Source: Lentisphaera araneosa HTCC2155 (GTDB lineage Bacteria > Verrucomicrobiota > Lentisphaeria > Lentisphaerales > Lentisphaeraceae). Taken from it: DNA of 64,000 nt. The DNA lies in the NCBI RefSeq assembly GCF_000170755.1, contig NZ_ABCK01000002.1, positions 186,001 through 250,000 of the forward strand, read 5' to 3'. Below are positions 17,663 to 26,934 of the stretch, piece by piece. The translations under genes were made by a program, and so were the position numbers. Position 1 is the stretch's first letter. Each line of letters begins with the position of its first letter. The notes beneath the pieces were generated by a model, which did no database searches, was not told where the DNA came from, and saw nothing but the letters and a program-made list of their open reading frames with translations.

Positions 17663-19846
17663 ATGAAACTTTTTTTCCTCTTTGCAGGTCTCAGCCTTTC
17701 CCTGCTCGCTGTCAATGGTGACAAAAGCGATCTCACAACCGCCAATAACTGGCAAGAGCCTGCTGCTGGAACATGGAAACTCGAACTCGGTGAAACTGAT
17801 GCCGAACTACGCTATACCGATTTAGCCGCTGAAAAACCTCGTTTGGAAGCCCTCAAAAAACTTGGGCCTGCAAAATTTCCTTTTACGAAGTCCGCTATCA
17901 GCACCATTAAAACAGCGGATGGTAAATTGATGGTTCGCATCCCCTGTGATGCTGATGAAAAAATTTATGGTTTCGGGCTACAGATGAAAAACATAAAGTC
18001 ATCTAAAAAAGTGCTTGAGCTCAAAGTTGACCATTGGAAACTCGGTGGTGGTAAAACTCATGCTCCCGTACCCTTTTACATTTCGAGCAAGGGCTATGGC
18101 GTCTTCTTCAATACCGCGCGCTACCTAAAAGTCTACAACCAACTGGGAAATCGCAAAGATGCTCTCGATAATCCACCCGAAGTCGATCGCAATCCGCCTC
18201 CAAGTCAAAAAGGTTCTCAGCCGGGTCCGTGGCAGGCTCTTCCTGCCGCAAGTGCGGTTGAAGCCGTAGTTGACGCTCAAGGTTTAGAAGTGCTTATTTT
18301 TTCTGGCGATACCATGCTCGAGGTGGTACAGCGCTATAACCTTTACTGCGGCGGTGGAACTCTGCCTCCTCTCTGGGGCTTAGGTTTCTGGCATCGTGTT
18401 CCCGCTGCTTTTAATGAAGAAGAATGCCGCAAAGAAGTTGCGGACTTCGCAAAACATGACATTCCCCTCGATGTTCTCGGGCTTGAACCTGGGTGGATGA
18501 CCAAATCTTATCCCTGTACATTTGAGTGGCAAACGGAACGTTTTCCCGACCCTAAAAAATTCACTCAAGATATGCTGAGCCAAGGTGTCCGCCTCAACCT
18601 CTGGGAAAACCCCTACATGTCAAAAGATGCTAAAATCTATAAGGACATGTACCCCCATGCCGGTTCCCACCTCGTGTGGCTCGGCATTGTTCCCGACTAC
18701 AACGTTCAAGAAGCCCGAGATTTAATTACCGAGCAACACTACCGCGATCATGTGAGCATTGGCGTCAGCGGCTATAAAGTCGATGAAGTCGATGGCTATG
18801 ATCACTGGCTCTGGCCCGATCACGCCACCTTTCCCTCAGGAACATCAGCCGAATCCATGCGTCAAACTTATGGTATGCTCATGCAAAAAATGTTTTACAC
18901 GGACCTCTTCAAAAAACATAACACTCGTACTTACGGTCTCGTGCGCTCTAGCAATGGTGCGGCCTCCGCACTGCCTTATGTACTTTATTCAGATTCTTAC
19001 TCGCATTCGGAGTATATCACAGGAATTTCTGCCGCAAGTTTAGGTGGCATTCTTTGGTCTCCTGAGGCACGTGGTGCCAGAAATGGCCGCGAATGGCTCA
19101 ACCGTATTCAAACCGTGTGCTTTTCTCCAATGGCCATGCTCAATGCTTGGGCCACAGGTGCGAAACCCTGGACTTTCAAAGATGTTACTGATCCCGTTCG
19201 CGAAGTCATTAATTTGCGCATGCGCTTACTCCCCTACCTCTACACTTCCTTTGCCGACTATCACCTCAAGGGTATTCCTCCCTTCCGCGCCATGATCCTC
19301 GAACAAGGCTTTGACGAAGGTCAGAGTAAAGTGATTGCGGGTAAGCTCGATAGTGAAACCAACCCCTATGCGATGGGTCAGATCATCGAAAAAACTGATC
19401 AATACATGTTTGGCCCTTCAATCATGGTCGCGCCTTTCTATGAAGAGCAGCACTCAGTTCGCAGCGTGCGACTACCTGCCGGCAATTGGTACTGTTTTTA
19501 TACAGGCAAATTCATGGGCAATAACAAAACCATTAAAGTCACTGCAAAAGAACTCAAAGATCGCATACCTCTCTTTGTGAAAGAAGGTTCACTCATTCCC
19601 ATGCTCACCAAGAGTGTTAATAATAGTCGTGATGCAGTGGGCAAAGATTTAGAACTCCGCCTCTATGGTAAAAAAACCGCCACTTACTCGCTCTACGAAG
19701 ATGATACCAAGACCTTTGATTACCTCAAGGGGCAATATCGTCATCGTACAATCACTTGCACCCCCGATGGAAAAATCTCGGAACAAGCCGGCAAAGGACC
19801 TGCCCTCTTTGGGAAAGTGACTCAAGTCAAAATCATGACAAAATAA
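17663..19846 (+). CDS. Glycoside hydrolase family 31 (alpha-glucosidase/alpha-xylosidase-like)
   Basis: The 727-residue protein has a signal peptide (~1-19), so it is exported. The N-terminal beta-sandwich (~30-225) precedes the catalytic barrel. GH31 hallmarks are PPLWGLGFWH, DVLGLEPGWM, RLNLWENPY, the nucleophile region YKVDEVDG (Asp374) and the acid/base candidate in YSDSYS (Asp444), then GGILWSPEARG and the C-terminal beta domains (VAPFYEE, RLPAGNWYCFYTGK). Members hydrolyse terminal alpha-linked glucose, xylose or sulfoquinovose; the sequence alone does not settle which. It has its own promoter-like motif and no close operon partner. Confidence 0.92.
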   Translation: MKLFFLFAGLSLSLLAVNGDKSDLTTANNWQEPAAGTWKLELGETDAELRYTDLAAEKPRLEALKKLGPAKFPFTKSAISTIKTADGKLMVRIPCDADEKIYGFGLQMKNIKSSKKVLELKVDHWKLGGGKTHAPVPFYISSKGYGVFFNTARYLKVYNQLGNRKDALDNPPEVDRNPPPSQKGSQPGPWQALPAASAVEAVVDAQGLEVLIFSGDTMLEVVQRYNLYCGGGTLPPLWGLGFWHRVPAAFNEEECRKEVADFAKHDIPLDVLGLEPGWMTKSYPCTFEWQTERFPDPKKFTQDMLSQGVRLNLWENPYMSKDAKIYKDMYPHAGSHLVWLGIVPDYNVQEARDLITEQHYRDHVSIGVSGYKVDEVDGYDHWLWPDHATFPSGTSAESMRQTYGMLMQKMFYTDLFKKHNTRTYGLVRSSNGAASALPYVLYSDSYSHSEYITGISAASLGGILWSPEARGARNGREWLNRIQTVCFSPMAMLNAWATGAKPWTFKDVTDPVREVINLRMRLLPYLYTSFADYHLKGIPPFRAMILEQGFDEGQSKVIAGKLDSETNPYAMGQIIEKTDQYMFGPSIMVAPFYEEQHSVRSVRLPAGNWYCFYTGKFMGNNKTIKVTAKELKDRIPLFVKEGSLIPMLTKSVNNSRDAVGKDLELRLYGKKTATYSLYEDDTKTFDYLKGQYRHRTITCTPDGKISEQAGKGPALFGKVTQVKIMTK

Positions 19847-19958
19847 GCTCCACTTACAGTTCATTTTTCATGTTTACCCAGTTAACAACTGTATAGACAT
19901 CTACAGCATAGATAAATTATGGTGAAACCATTAAACTTTAAATAGCTTAGATCAAAGC

Positions 19959-20079
19959 GCCTGGTCAAGGGTCTTGCCAGACAGGCGGACAAAAAGTATT
20001 AGCCCATACGGCAGTATCTTGCAGGGAGAGTTCGAGAGGGACATCGTCCTTCTCGTGTGCGAAGCACCATGCCTTAAGG
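19959..20079 (+). repeat. Interspersed ~120-bp repeat, copy 2
   Basis: This is an inverted match to 4211-4329. Shared segments include GCCCATACGGCAGTATCTTG and GAGAGGGACATCGTCC. It lies 112 bp after the GH31 stop. The rest of 19847-20233 shows no gene. Confidence 0.75.
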
Positions 20080-20233
20080 TATGGAACTGAGAAGGCTATT
20101 TAAGTAGTGTACCTAAAGGCACATAATTTTTACCCTCGTACTCAAGCCCACATTACTTGTGGGGCTATTTAAAGTGATATCGCTCTGCGATCTAAGTTTT
20201 CATCTTTAACGACTTAATCGTATAAATTTTTCG

Positions 20234-20265
20234 CCGAGCAACAGTTTTGATGCTCGGTTTTTTTT
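20234..20265 (+). terminator. Rho-independent terminator
   Basis: The perfect stem CCGAGCA (20234-20240) / TGCTCGG (20251-20257), with a 10-base loop, is followed by eight T. It lies ~390 bp after the GH31 stop, so it either ends a long GH31 3' leader or a small unrecognised transcript. Confidence 0.75.
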
Positions 20266-20301
20266 GTCTACAAAAAATAAATAACATTTTTTTTAACATT
20301 T

Positions 20302-20332
20302 TTGTTTCGCTCCTTAAAGTCTTATGGTTTAA
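20302..20332 (+). promoter_or_regulatory. Weak promoter-like motif before the broken pseudopilin
   Basis: TTGTTTCG, 15 bases, then TGGTTTAA, ending 30 bp before the start codon. It matches the bipartite pattern only partly. Confidence 0.3.
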
Positions 20333-20362
20333 TAAATAAAAATCTTAAACCCTGGACGAAAA

Positions 20363-21190
20363 ATGGATCCGTTATCATCTCAATATTCACGCAAAAAGTT
20401 CTCTCTCATTGAGTTACTCGTCGTTATCGCCATTATCGGAATCTTAGCATCGCTTGTACTTCCAGCATTAGGTAAAGCTCGTAAAAGAAGTCAAGTGGCC
20501 GTCTGTTCGAATAATTTAAAACAAATCAATACTTCCGCTTTTCTATATCAAGATGATAGTGATGGCTTTTACCCGCCAGGTTGGTACGCCGATGGTGTAA
20601 GTTGGGATGATTGACTAGGAGACTATGATGGTAGAAATATGACCGATGCTCAAAAAACAGCAGGTGGCATATATGGTCCAAAGTCGAGTGATTTTACTCA
20701 AGGCGAAGAATATGCCCCACACTACAGGTGCCCTTTGGATAATCGTTCTCCAATGGAAAATAGAGTTCTAAGGTCATATTCTCACACTCAGGCATGGTAT
20801 GGCTCCACTTTTGATGCTGTCTACGATTTGGGAGGAGGCATAACTGGATATGACTACGCTAAATCAGTACCATTCTCCCGCTCCATAAGTAATATCAATC
20901 AAGCGTCACAAACTATTGCCTACACAGGACTCGCTGATCAAGACCAAACAGCTAGTAACGACAACAATCACTTGAGGTCTGGTCTGGGCATCTCTTGGCC
21001 TTGGACTGGCATACGTGCAGACCACCAGGACAATGCTGGTGTTTCACACCATGGTGATAATAAATATAATTATGCCATGGTAGATGGGAGTATTCAAAAA
21101 TTCACCTTACTTCAATCTCTCGTAAAGACTAATGGGACGATCGCCACGACTTCTAATGTATTAGGCAGTAAATGGGATGCGACTAAGTAA
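20363..21190 (+). pseudogene. Pseudopilin gene interrupted by a single in-frame TGA
   Basis: The first part (84 codons including the stop) has a perfect prepilin start (KKFSLIELLVVIAIIG) and the PALGKARKRSQVAVCSNNLKQI region. A TGA at 20612-20614 then interrupts VSWDD-stop-LGDYDGRN. The frame stays open in the same register to 21190 and retains the C-terminal HHGDNKYNYAMVDG motif. The 1548-2339 paralogue has [13 protein letters not shown] here, so the TGA replaces one sense codon with no frameshift. Recent mutation, sequencing error or read-through are possible. Read through, it would be 275 residues. I call it a pseudogene provisionally. Confidence 0.75.
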
Positions 21191-21211
21191 AAGCACGAAA
21201 TTTAACATTTT

Positions 21212-21242
21212 TTGTAACAACACTGTTAATATCTTGTTATAT
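21212..21242 (+). promoter_or_regulatory. ECF-type promoter-like motif before the 21290 dehydrogenase gene
   Basis: TTGTAACA, 15 bases, then TGTTATAT, ending 47 bp before the start codon. The first half is an exact consensus match. Confidence 0.55.
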
Positions 21243-21289
21243 AGTACATATATAATCTATAGAAAAAAACTCTCATTCTAGGTTCCTTT

Positions 21290-23458
21290 ATGCTCAAAAA
21301 ACTCCTCGCTTTCAGCTTACTCTCCGCTGCTCTATCTGCTCAAGAATCCCCTGACTTATATGCACAAGTCAAACCCCTCTCTCCAGAAGAAACACTTAAA
21401 ACCATTCAAGTTCCCAAGGGTTACAAACTTCAGGTCGTGGCTTCTGAGCCAATGATTACTGAACCCGTAGATTGTGTTTGGGATGCTAATGGCGACATGT
21501 ATGTGATTGAGATGAAAACTTACATGCAGGATGCCGATGCTACAGGCCAGTTTGAGAAAACCAGCCGTGTGATGAAACTCACTGATACTAATGGTGATGG
21601 CGTGATGGATAAATCATCGGTCTTTATTGATGGCCTTATGCTACCCCGTATGATTCTTCCCCTCGACGACCGCATTCTCGTCTGTGAAACCAATGTCGTC
21701 GACATATATTCTTACCGTGATACCAATGGCGACGGCAAAGCCGACGAGAAAAAGATTTGGTATAAAGGTGGTAAACGAGGTGGTAACCTTGAACACCAAC
21801 CCAGTGGCTTAATTTGGAATGTGGACAACTGGATTTACATGACTAAATATGGTGAGCGCTTTAAAATGGTCGACGGTAAAGTTGAAAAATCAGCTTACGG
21901 CTACCTCAATGGGCAATGGGGCTTGCACCACGATGACGATGGTAATTTTGCAGTAGGCTTCTCTGGTGCTGAAAAAAGTTTTGAATACTTTCAATACCCT
22001 GTGGTCTATGGCGCGGCTAAATTCCCCGATGAACTCGAGAAAGACTTTAATACAGTTTGGCCCATCGATAATATTCCCGATACCCAAGGGGGCGCTCGCA
22101 GATTTCGCGAAGACAACACTCTCAACCACATGACCGCAGCTTGTGGACACACAGTTTATCGCGGTGAGTTGATGCCAGAGTTTTATGGTAATTACCTGGT
22201 TACAGAGCCCGTAGGCCGCCTCATTCGCATGGCGAAAGTCGATACTTCCCTCGGTTTCAAACAGATGCGCAACGTCTACCCCAATTCCGAATTCATTCGC
22301 TCAACAGATCCCAACTTCCGTCCCGTCAACCTCAAAACGGGTCCCGAAGGTGCACTCTATATTGTGGATATGTATCGTGGTATTATCCAAGAAGGAAACT
22401 GGACCAAAAAAGGCTCGTATCTTCGTAAGGTCATTGATCAGTACGGCATGGCGAAAACGATTCAACATGGACGTATCTATCGCCTCGTCCCAGAAAATTA
22501 CTCAGCAAAAAGTACTCGCCCAGAAATGCTCTCCAAGAGCTCTGCAGAAATTATTCCCTTACTCGGTCACAAAAATGGTTGGGTCAGAAGTACCGCAAGG
22601 AAACAACTTATTCTTCGCAATGATAAAAGCATCGTAGCAAAACTCAAAGCCGCTTTACAAGCTTCGCAAAACACGCAAGAAAAGATCGAATTACTTTGGA
22701 CTCTCGAGGGTCTTCAGGCACTGGATCCCGCATACGTGAACTCTCTCTTAAAGTCATCTGACGGTCGTTTTGCGGCTCACGCATTACGCGCATCAGATCC
22801 TTGGTTACAGGCCGCAAATCCACAAATCATTGCCGCTTATAAAGACATTTTACAAAACTCTCAATCAAGTCCAGTCCTCAATCAAGCTTTCCTTAGTATC
22901 AAAAAGTATGGCCAACATCATTTAAGTGCTGATTTCACCAAATTTACTCTGGCTCAAAAAGACCATCCAGAAATCAAACATCACATCGCTCAATGGGATA
23001 GAGAGAAGGAACATTACCGCAAACATCGCGAAAAAATGATGGCACTCAAAGGCAAGGGACCCGTTTTCGAAAAAATGATGAAGACAGGTGAAAAACACTA
23101 CAAGTCACTTTGTTTTGCTTGTCACGGCGCTAACGGCGAAGGTACGCCCATGGCTGGAACTCAAACCACTTTGGCTCCACCACTCAAGGGCTCTGCGAGG
23201 GTTCTCGGCAAAAAAGATACCCTCATTAAAATTGCCCTCCACGGTTTAGCTGGTCCTGTAGATGGTAAAACTTACCCAGGCGCCATGGAATCGCTAGCTA
23301 GTCATAATGACAAATATCTCTCTGATGTCCTCACCTATCTCAGGAACTCATGGGGCAATAAAGCTGCACCGATTACTGACAAGGATATTAAATCTATTCG
23401 CAAGAAAAATAGAGCCCGTAAAACTCCTTGGACACTCGAAGAATTAGCAAAAAAATAA
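21290..23458 (+). CDS. PVC-type membrane-bound dehydrogenase with C-terminal cytochrome c domain
   Basis: The 722-residue protein has a signal peptide (MLKKLLAFSLLSAALSA). Residues ~40-400 form a beta-propeller of the PVC membrane-bound dehydrogenase type (PKGYKLQVVASEPMITEPVDCVWDANGDMYVIEM, then GPEGALYIVDMYRGIIQ). A helical, HEAT-like stretch covers ~410-590. A heme c site CFACH (608-612) follows, with GANGEGTPMAGTQTTLAPPL typical of cytochrome c. It probably oxidises a sugar or alcohol in the periplasm and passes electrons to its heme; the substrate is unknown. It has its own promoter-like motif and a strong hairpin just after the stop. Confidence 0.87.
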   Translation: MLKKLLAFSLLSAALSAQESPDLYAQVKPLSPEETLKTIQVPKGYKLQVVASEPMITEPVDCVWDANGDMYVIEMKTYMQDADATGQFEKTSRVMKLTDTNGDGVMDKSSVFIDGLMLPRMILPLDDRILVCETNVVDIYSYRDTNGDGKADEKKIWYKGGKRGGNLEHQPSGLIWNVDNWIYMTKYGERFKMVDGKVEKSAYGYLNGQWGLHHDDDGNFAVGFSGAEKSFEYFQYPVVYGAAKFPDELEKDFNTVWPIDNIPDTQGGARRFREDNTLNHMTAACGHTVYRGELMPEFYGNYLVTEPVGRLIRMAKVDTSLGFKQMRNVYPNSEFIRSTDPNFRPVNLKTGPEGALYIVDMYRGIIQEGNWTKKGSYLRKVIDQYGMAKTIQHGRIYRLVPENYSAKSTRPEMLSKSSAEIIPLLGHKNGWVRSTARKQLILRNDKSIVAKLKAALQASQNTQEKIELLWTLEGLQALDPAYVNSLLKSSDGRFAAHALRASDPWLQAANPQIIAAYKDILQNSQSSPVLNQAFLSIKKYGQHHLSADFTKFTLAQKDHPEIKHHIAQWDREKEHYRKHREKMMALKGKGPVFEKMMKTGEKHYKSLCFACHGANGEGTPMAGTQTTLAPPLKGSARVLGKKDTLIKIALHGLAGPVDGKTYPGAMESLASHNDKYLSDVLTYLRNSWGNKAAPITDKDIKSIRKKNRARKTPWTLEELAKK

Positions 23459-23466
23459 ACCCTTTT

Positions 23467-23497
23467 TGAGTCCTCCTTACGTATCAGCGAGGACTCA
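23467..23497 (+). terminator. Hairpin after the dehydrogenase gene, possible terminator
   Basis: A perfect 9-bp stem, TGAGTCCTC (23467-23475) / GAGGACTCA (23489-23497), starts nine bases after the stop codon. No T-run follows, so it may stabilise the mRNA end rather than terminate transcription. Confidence 0.45.
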
Positions 23498-23557
23498 ATA
23501 TTAACAAAGTTTTAAATTGCTTATTCTAAATATTTTATAACGCAATTAGTTCTGTTT

Positions 23558-23588
23558 TTGTAACAGGTTTTATATCTTGAAGTTTACC
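23558..23588 (+). promoter_or_regulatory. ECF-type promoter-like motif before the 23617 pseudopilin
   Basis: TTGTAACA, 15 bases, then AGTTTACC, ending 28 bp before the start codon. Confidence 0.55.
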
Positions 23589-23616
23589 ATCCCAACCTAA
23601 AAAACTGGGATCGTGT

Positions 23617-24366
23617 ATGAAACGAAAAAACTTTTCACTAATGGAACTCATGGTAGTTCTAGCCATAATTGGCATCTTGCTTTCTTTTTTATTCCCCACA
23701 CTTAAGCGAGCGCGTTTCCAAGCAAAATCCGCTTCCTGTGTCAATAACTTAAAACAAGCTGGCGCTGCTATATATTTGTATGCAGGCGATAATGAAAACT
23801 ACCTATTTACTAATAATTTCATCAATACATTAGCTACTAAACAAGTATGGATGTACTCAGACGATGGAGATGATACCAATGATTTATTTGGTGAATTTCA
23901 TGGTGGTGAAGCAGGCTACCTAGAAATTTATTTAGGTGATGACGAAAGTGCTTACAATTGCCCCGCTTCGACTCACGCATCAGATGATTTTGGTTCAACG
24001 ACTGATCCATGGGGACCGACGACTCGACAAGGGGTCTATACAGCTTTCCCCGCCTATGGAGCAAGTCGACGCAAGTTAACCAATAACTTTAGTGTTCATC
24101 CTTTTCTTGATGAACTCGCCGACATTGATGGCTATAGTCGCAAACCAATTTTGTTTGACCCGATAATTGATAAAAGCCCTTGGCTGGCTAATCCTTGGGT
24201 CTCATGGGATACAAGCACTTCTAAAATTCACGATATGGAAAGAAACAAAATCCCTGTATTGATGGATGACCTCAGTATTGCGAGAGGTGACATGACTCCA
24301 TGGCCTGAAAATAGTTTAAATCCCCATGATGGTTCCATGTATATGTTTATCAAAACTCTTTACTAA
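23617..24366 (+). CDS. Type II secretion-like pseudopilin
   Basis: The 249-residue protein begins MKRKNFSLMELMVVLAIIG, a prepilin signal with the +5 Glu, followed by TLKRARFQAKSASCVNNLKQAG as in the PVC family. The C-terminal H-X9-DG motif is not clearly kept; the protein ends PHDGSMYMFIKTLY. It lies downstream of the dehydrogenase, has its own promoter-like motif and is followed by a textbook terminator, so it is probably a single-gene transcript. Confidence 0.87.
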   Translation: MKRKNFSLMELMVVLAIIGILLSFLFPTLKRARFQAKSASCVNNLKQAGAAIYLYAGDNENYLFTNNFINTLATKQVWMYSDDGDDTNDLFGEFHGGEAGYLEIYLGDDESAYNCPASTHASDDFGSTTDPWGPTTRQGVYTAFPAYGASRRKLTNNFSVHPFLDELADIDGYSRKPILFDPIIDKSPWLANPWVSWDTSTSKIHDMERNKIPVLMDDLSIARGDMTPWPENSLNPHDGSMYMFIKTLY

Positions 24367-24388
24367 ATTCATTTTTATAGGTAAATCG

Positions 24389-24433
24389 GCTCCGTACCAT
24401 TTTTCTTAGTCGCAATGGTACGGAGCTTTTTTT
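24389..24433 (+). terminator. Rho-independent terminator of the pseudopilin gene
   Basis: The 13-bp perfect stem GCTCCGTACCATT / AATGGTACGGAGC is followed by seven T, 22 bp after the stop codon at 24366. Confidence 0.9.
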
Positions 24434-24441
24434 ATTTTAAA

Positions 24442-24593
24442 CTTATCTCCTAGCTCTCACGAGCCAGGCTGAACTATACCGTACCTTCGGTACTCACGTG
24501 GAATGCCGAAGGCATGGTATACCTTAGCCCAATGGCGTCAGCCTTGGGGGATGAAATACACGATGAAAATTGAATACCAAGGGCATGACATAG
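24442..24593 (+). repeat. Dispersed ~150-bp repeat (family R), copy left of intron 1
   Basis: It starts CTTATCTCCTAGCTCTCACG and contains ACTATACCGTACCTTCGGTA and a GAATGCCGAAGGCATGG palindrome-like segment. A nearly identical copy lies at 26545-26698 on the other side of the group II intron. Further copies are at 31305-31470, 51473-51548 and 51913-51988 (first halves), with an inverted part near 53900-53960. Confidence 0.8.
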
Positions 24594-24598
24594 ATCTC

Positions 24599-26507
24599 AT
24601 AAGGGTAGGGAAGACTCCTTGCGGAGTCTCCCCTCCTTCCGAACCGTACGTGCGGTTCTCCCGCATACGGCTCTCCAGTCAGTGCTTACTCCGAAGAGAC
24701 TGAAATTCCAGTTTCCAGGCTTCCTCCAGTGAAAAGAAGCCTAGATCTGTAAAGTAGGCTTTATTGTATTTACGAGTATCAATCATGCGATGAGAACCTT
24801 TCTTGCGATTATATTTGGCTATAATACTGCGCAGTCTTCTGCGTGTAAATTCATCTATACCTCGCATTGCATACACAGTGGAGTGCTTGAAGTATTGATA
24901 CCATCCGAGAAGATTTGGCCGAAGGTAAGCAATTATGTCCTCTATTGAGTCCTTATTGCTTCTCCTCGTTTTCTTGCGTATGGCATCTTTGCATTTCTTC
25001 AGGCTCTGCTTCCTTGGCCAACGTTTAATGCGATGTGTATTTCGCGTTCTCTCGAAATGGTATCCGAGAAACTCGAAGTACTCGCACTTCTCTGTCATGT
25101 CGGCAATTCGCGTTTTTTCTGGATGAAGTTTCAGCCCATTGGCTTTCATCCACCTTCGCGTTTTGCGCAATGCCCTTTTGGCTGATTCTTTACTTTTACA
25201 CATGATCAGGAAATCGTCTGCATAGCGCACTATCTCGAATCCAGCCTCGGTCATCTTGTGATCAAAGAGATCAAGATAGATATTTGCTAACAGAGGACTG
25301 ATAATTCCTCCCTGCGGTGTACCTTCTTCAGGTTCCCAATGTTTGAGACCATCAAAGATATTGGCTTTGAGGAATTGTTCGATCAGATCAAGAATTTTAC
25401 CATCAATGATCTTTTCCTTGACTCGACTCATGAGTTTCTCATGTGGTATAGTATCGAAGTAGCTTTGGATGTCGGCATCCATAACATAGAGATAGCCCTG
25501 CTTTAACAATTCATTCACTCGTCTAAGTGCATCCTTGCAACCCAGCTTTGGACGAAATCCAAAACTGTAGGGCGAGAAGTCGATATCGAATATCGGCTCT
25601 ATCACATGTTTCAGAGCTGTTTGAACTACTCGATCACGCACTGTGGGTATTCCCAAAGGTCTGGTCTTTCGACCATCACCTTTTGGGATTTCCACTCGGC
25701 GCACTGCACTGGGATCATACCTTCCATCTTGCAGTTCTTCGAGAAGCTTAGCATTATTATACTCCAGCTCTGATTCGTAGCGCTCGATTGATACCATGTC
25801 CACTCCATGTTTGCCCTTATTTGAACACACTTTCTCCCAAGCCTCCATAATATTATTCTTACGCATCAGCTTATCTGATAAGCTGTACCACTTGCCTCTT
25901 TCAACTCCTCTATGAAGAGTTTTCAGCATCTGATCCGTCCAGACAGAAGGTGACGCCCACGCTTGTATTTCAACAAAGCGTTCATCTCGTCGTAATATTT
26001 GTTTAGCCATTTCTGACATTCTTATATTCCTTCTATTCTTTTCTTCTCAGTTTCACCTTCCTGCCCCCCTTTGCTCCAGTGACTTTCACCACCTTCATCG
26101 CTACTATGAGGGCTCTGACTCCTGCGTGGCGGATTAATCCGTACTGCCCACACAGGTCTCCCTACTTGATCCACAACACCTTCACACCATTCCGTCACCA
26201 AACACCTGTCAGCGTCTATACACCGCTTTTCTTTCCGCCTTTCTTCAGCGTGTATAACTTGAGCAGTTGGCTTACTTCGCCCTCAGGCTACGCAGCTCTT
26301 CCTCCCGCTCTCTGGTCTTCGCCATGATATAGCAGGCTCGACACCCTGACCGGCCGAAACGCGTTCGTCATCCTACGGACTGATATTTCGTCTAGGCCCT
26401 ACTACCCACCCCGTTTCACAACGACGCAGTTGACTTCGACTACAGGGCTGACGGTCAACCCTGACGAGGTCTTTCACCTCGCTGATGTTGTGTACGCATA
26501 GGCGTAC
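24599..26507 (-). mobile_element. Group II intron, copy 1
   Basis: A ~1.9-kb unit on the minus strand is almost identical to 44951-46859 (constant offset 20352; I noticed two base differences, at 24724 and 26485). Domain V lies at 24641-24673; on the minus strand it begins GAGCCGTATGCGGG and ends CACGTACGGTTC, the classic sequence. Domain VI follows, with a GACTCC-GCAA-GGAGTC hairpin and a candidate branch A (complement of 24606) eight bases from the 3' end. Domains I-III lie at ~26020-26507 and the maturase sits in domain IV. The 3' end is well defined. The 5' end, taken as GTACGCC, departs from the usual GTGYG and could be off by a few bases. Confidence 0.85.
24679..26019 (-). CDS. ltrA: Group II intron reverse transcriptase/maturase
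   Basis: The 446-residue protein has RT blocks with KTRPLGIPTVRDRVVQ, YSFGFRPKLGCKDAL, the AD-x-QSYFD motif, EGTPQGGIISPLLANIYLD and catalytic YADD (VRYADDFLIM). The maturase/X domain follows (FLGYHFERTRNTHRIKRW, then the YLRPNLLGWYQYFK segment). No HNH endonuclease is present, as in intron classes that depend on other priming. The protein splices the intron and copies it during retrohoming. It is identical in sequence to the 45031-46371 protein. The stop codon lies a few bases before domain V. Confidence 0.95.
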   Translation of the reverse strand: MSEMAKQILRRDERFVEIQAWASPSVWTDQMLKTLHRGVERGKWYSLSDKLMRKNNIMEAWEKVCSNKGKHGVDMVSIERYESELEYNNAKLLEELQDGRYDPSAVRRVEIPKGDGRKTRPLGIPTVRDRVVQTALKHVIEPIFDIDFSPYSFGFRPKLGCKDALRRVNELLKQGYLYVMDADIQSYFDTIPHEKLMSRVKEKIIDGKILDLIEQFLKANIFDGLKHWEPEEGTPQGGIISPLLANIYLDLFDHKMTEAGFEIVRYADDFLIMCKSKESAKRALRKTRRWMKANGLKLHPEKTRIADMTEKCEYFEFLGYHFERTRNTHRIKRWPRKQSLKKCKDAIRKKTRRSNKDSIEDIIAYLRPNLLGWYQYFKHSTVYAMRGIDEFTRRRLRSIIAKYNRKKGSHRMIDTRKYNKAYFTDLGFFSLEEAWKLEFQSLRSKH

Positions 26508-26544
26508 TATATCGTACCTTTGGTACTCAGGTTTTTTGATCGAC

Positions 26545-26698
26545 CTTATCTCCTAGCTCTCACGAGCCAGGCTGAACTATACCGTACCTTCGGTACTCAC
26601 ATGGAATGCCGAAGGCATGGTATACCTTAGCCCAATGGCGTCAGCCTTGGGGGATGGAATACACGATGAAAATTGAATGCCAAGGGCATGGCATAAAG
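26545..26698 (+). repeat. Dispersed ~150-bp repeat (family R), copy right of intron 1
   Basis: Near-perfect copy of 24442-24593. It continues into CCTTATACCGTACCCTGGGTACTC, an uninterrupted version of the intron target. The remainder of 26700-26934 is the conserved upstream region of cassette A: the GATGGCCGGTGGAGGGATTG block is shared with 46968-46987. Confidence 0.8.
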
Positions 26699-26934
26699 CC
26701 TTATACCGTACCCTGGGTACTCCGGCACTCTATTTTTTCGATCAAAAAATCTCATTTTTGAATCGAGTTTTGGAAATCACACTTGTCATCGATAAATCTA
26801 TGGATAATTTGATGGCCGGTGGAGGGATTGTTCGTAACTTTTAATACTCATACTTAAGATTATGAGTTCAGATTTCTTATAAGCGATCACGAAAAACGCC
26901 TAAGTTATTGAATCAAAAACAAAGGAATAATACA

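Noticed and set aside
26079..26327. 82-codon plus-strand reading frame, conserved at 46431-46679
   Set aside because: It is conserved only because it lies in the structured RNA part (domains I-III) of the group II intron, on the opposite strand.
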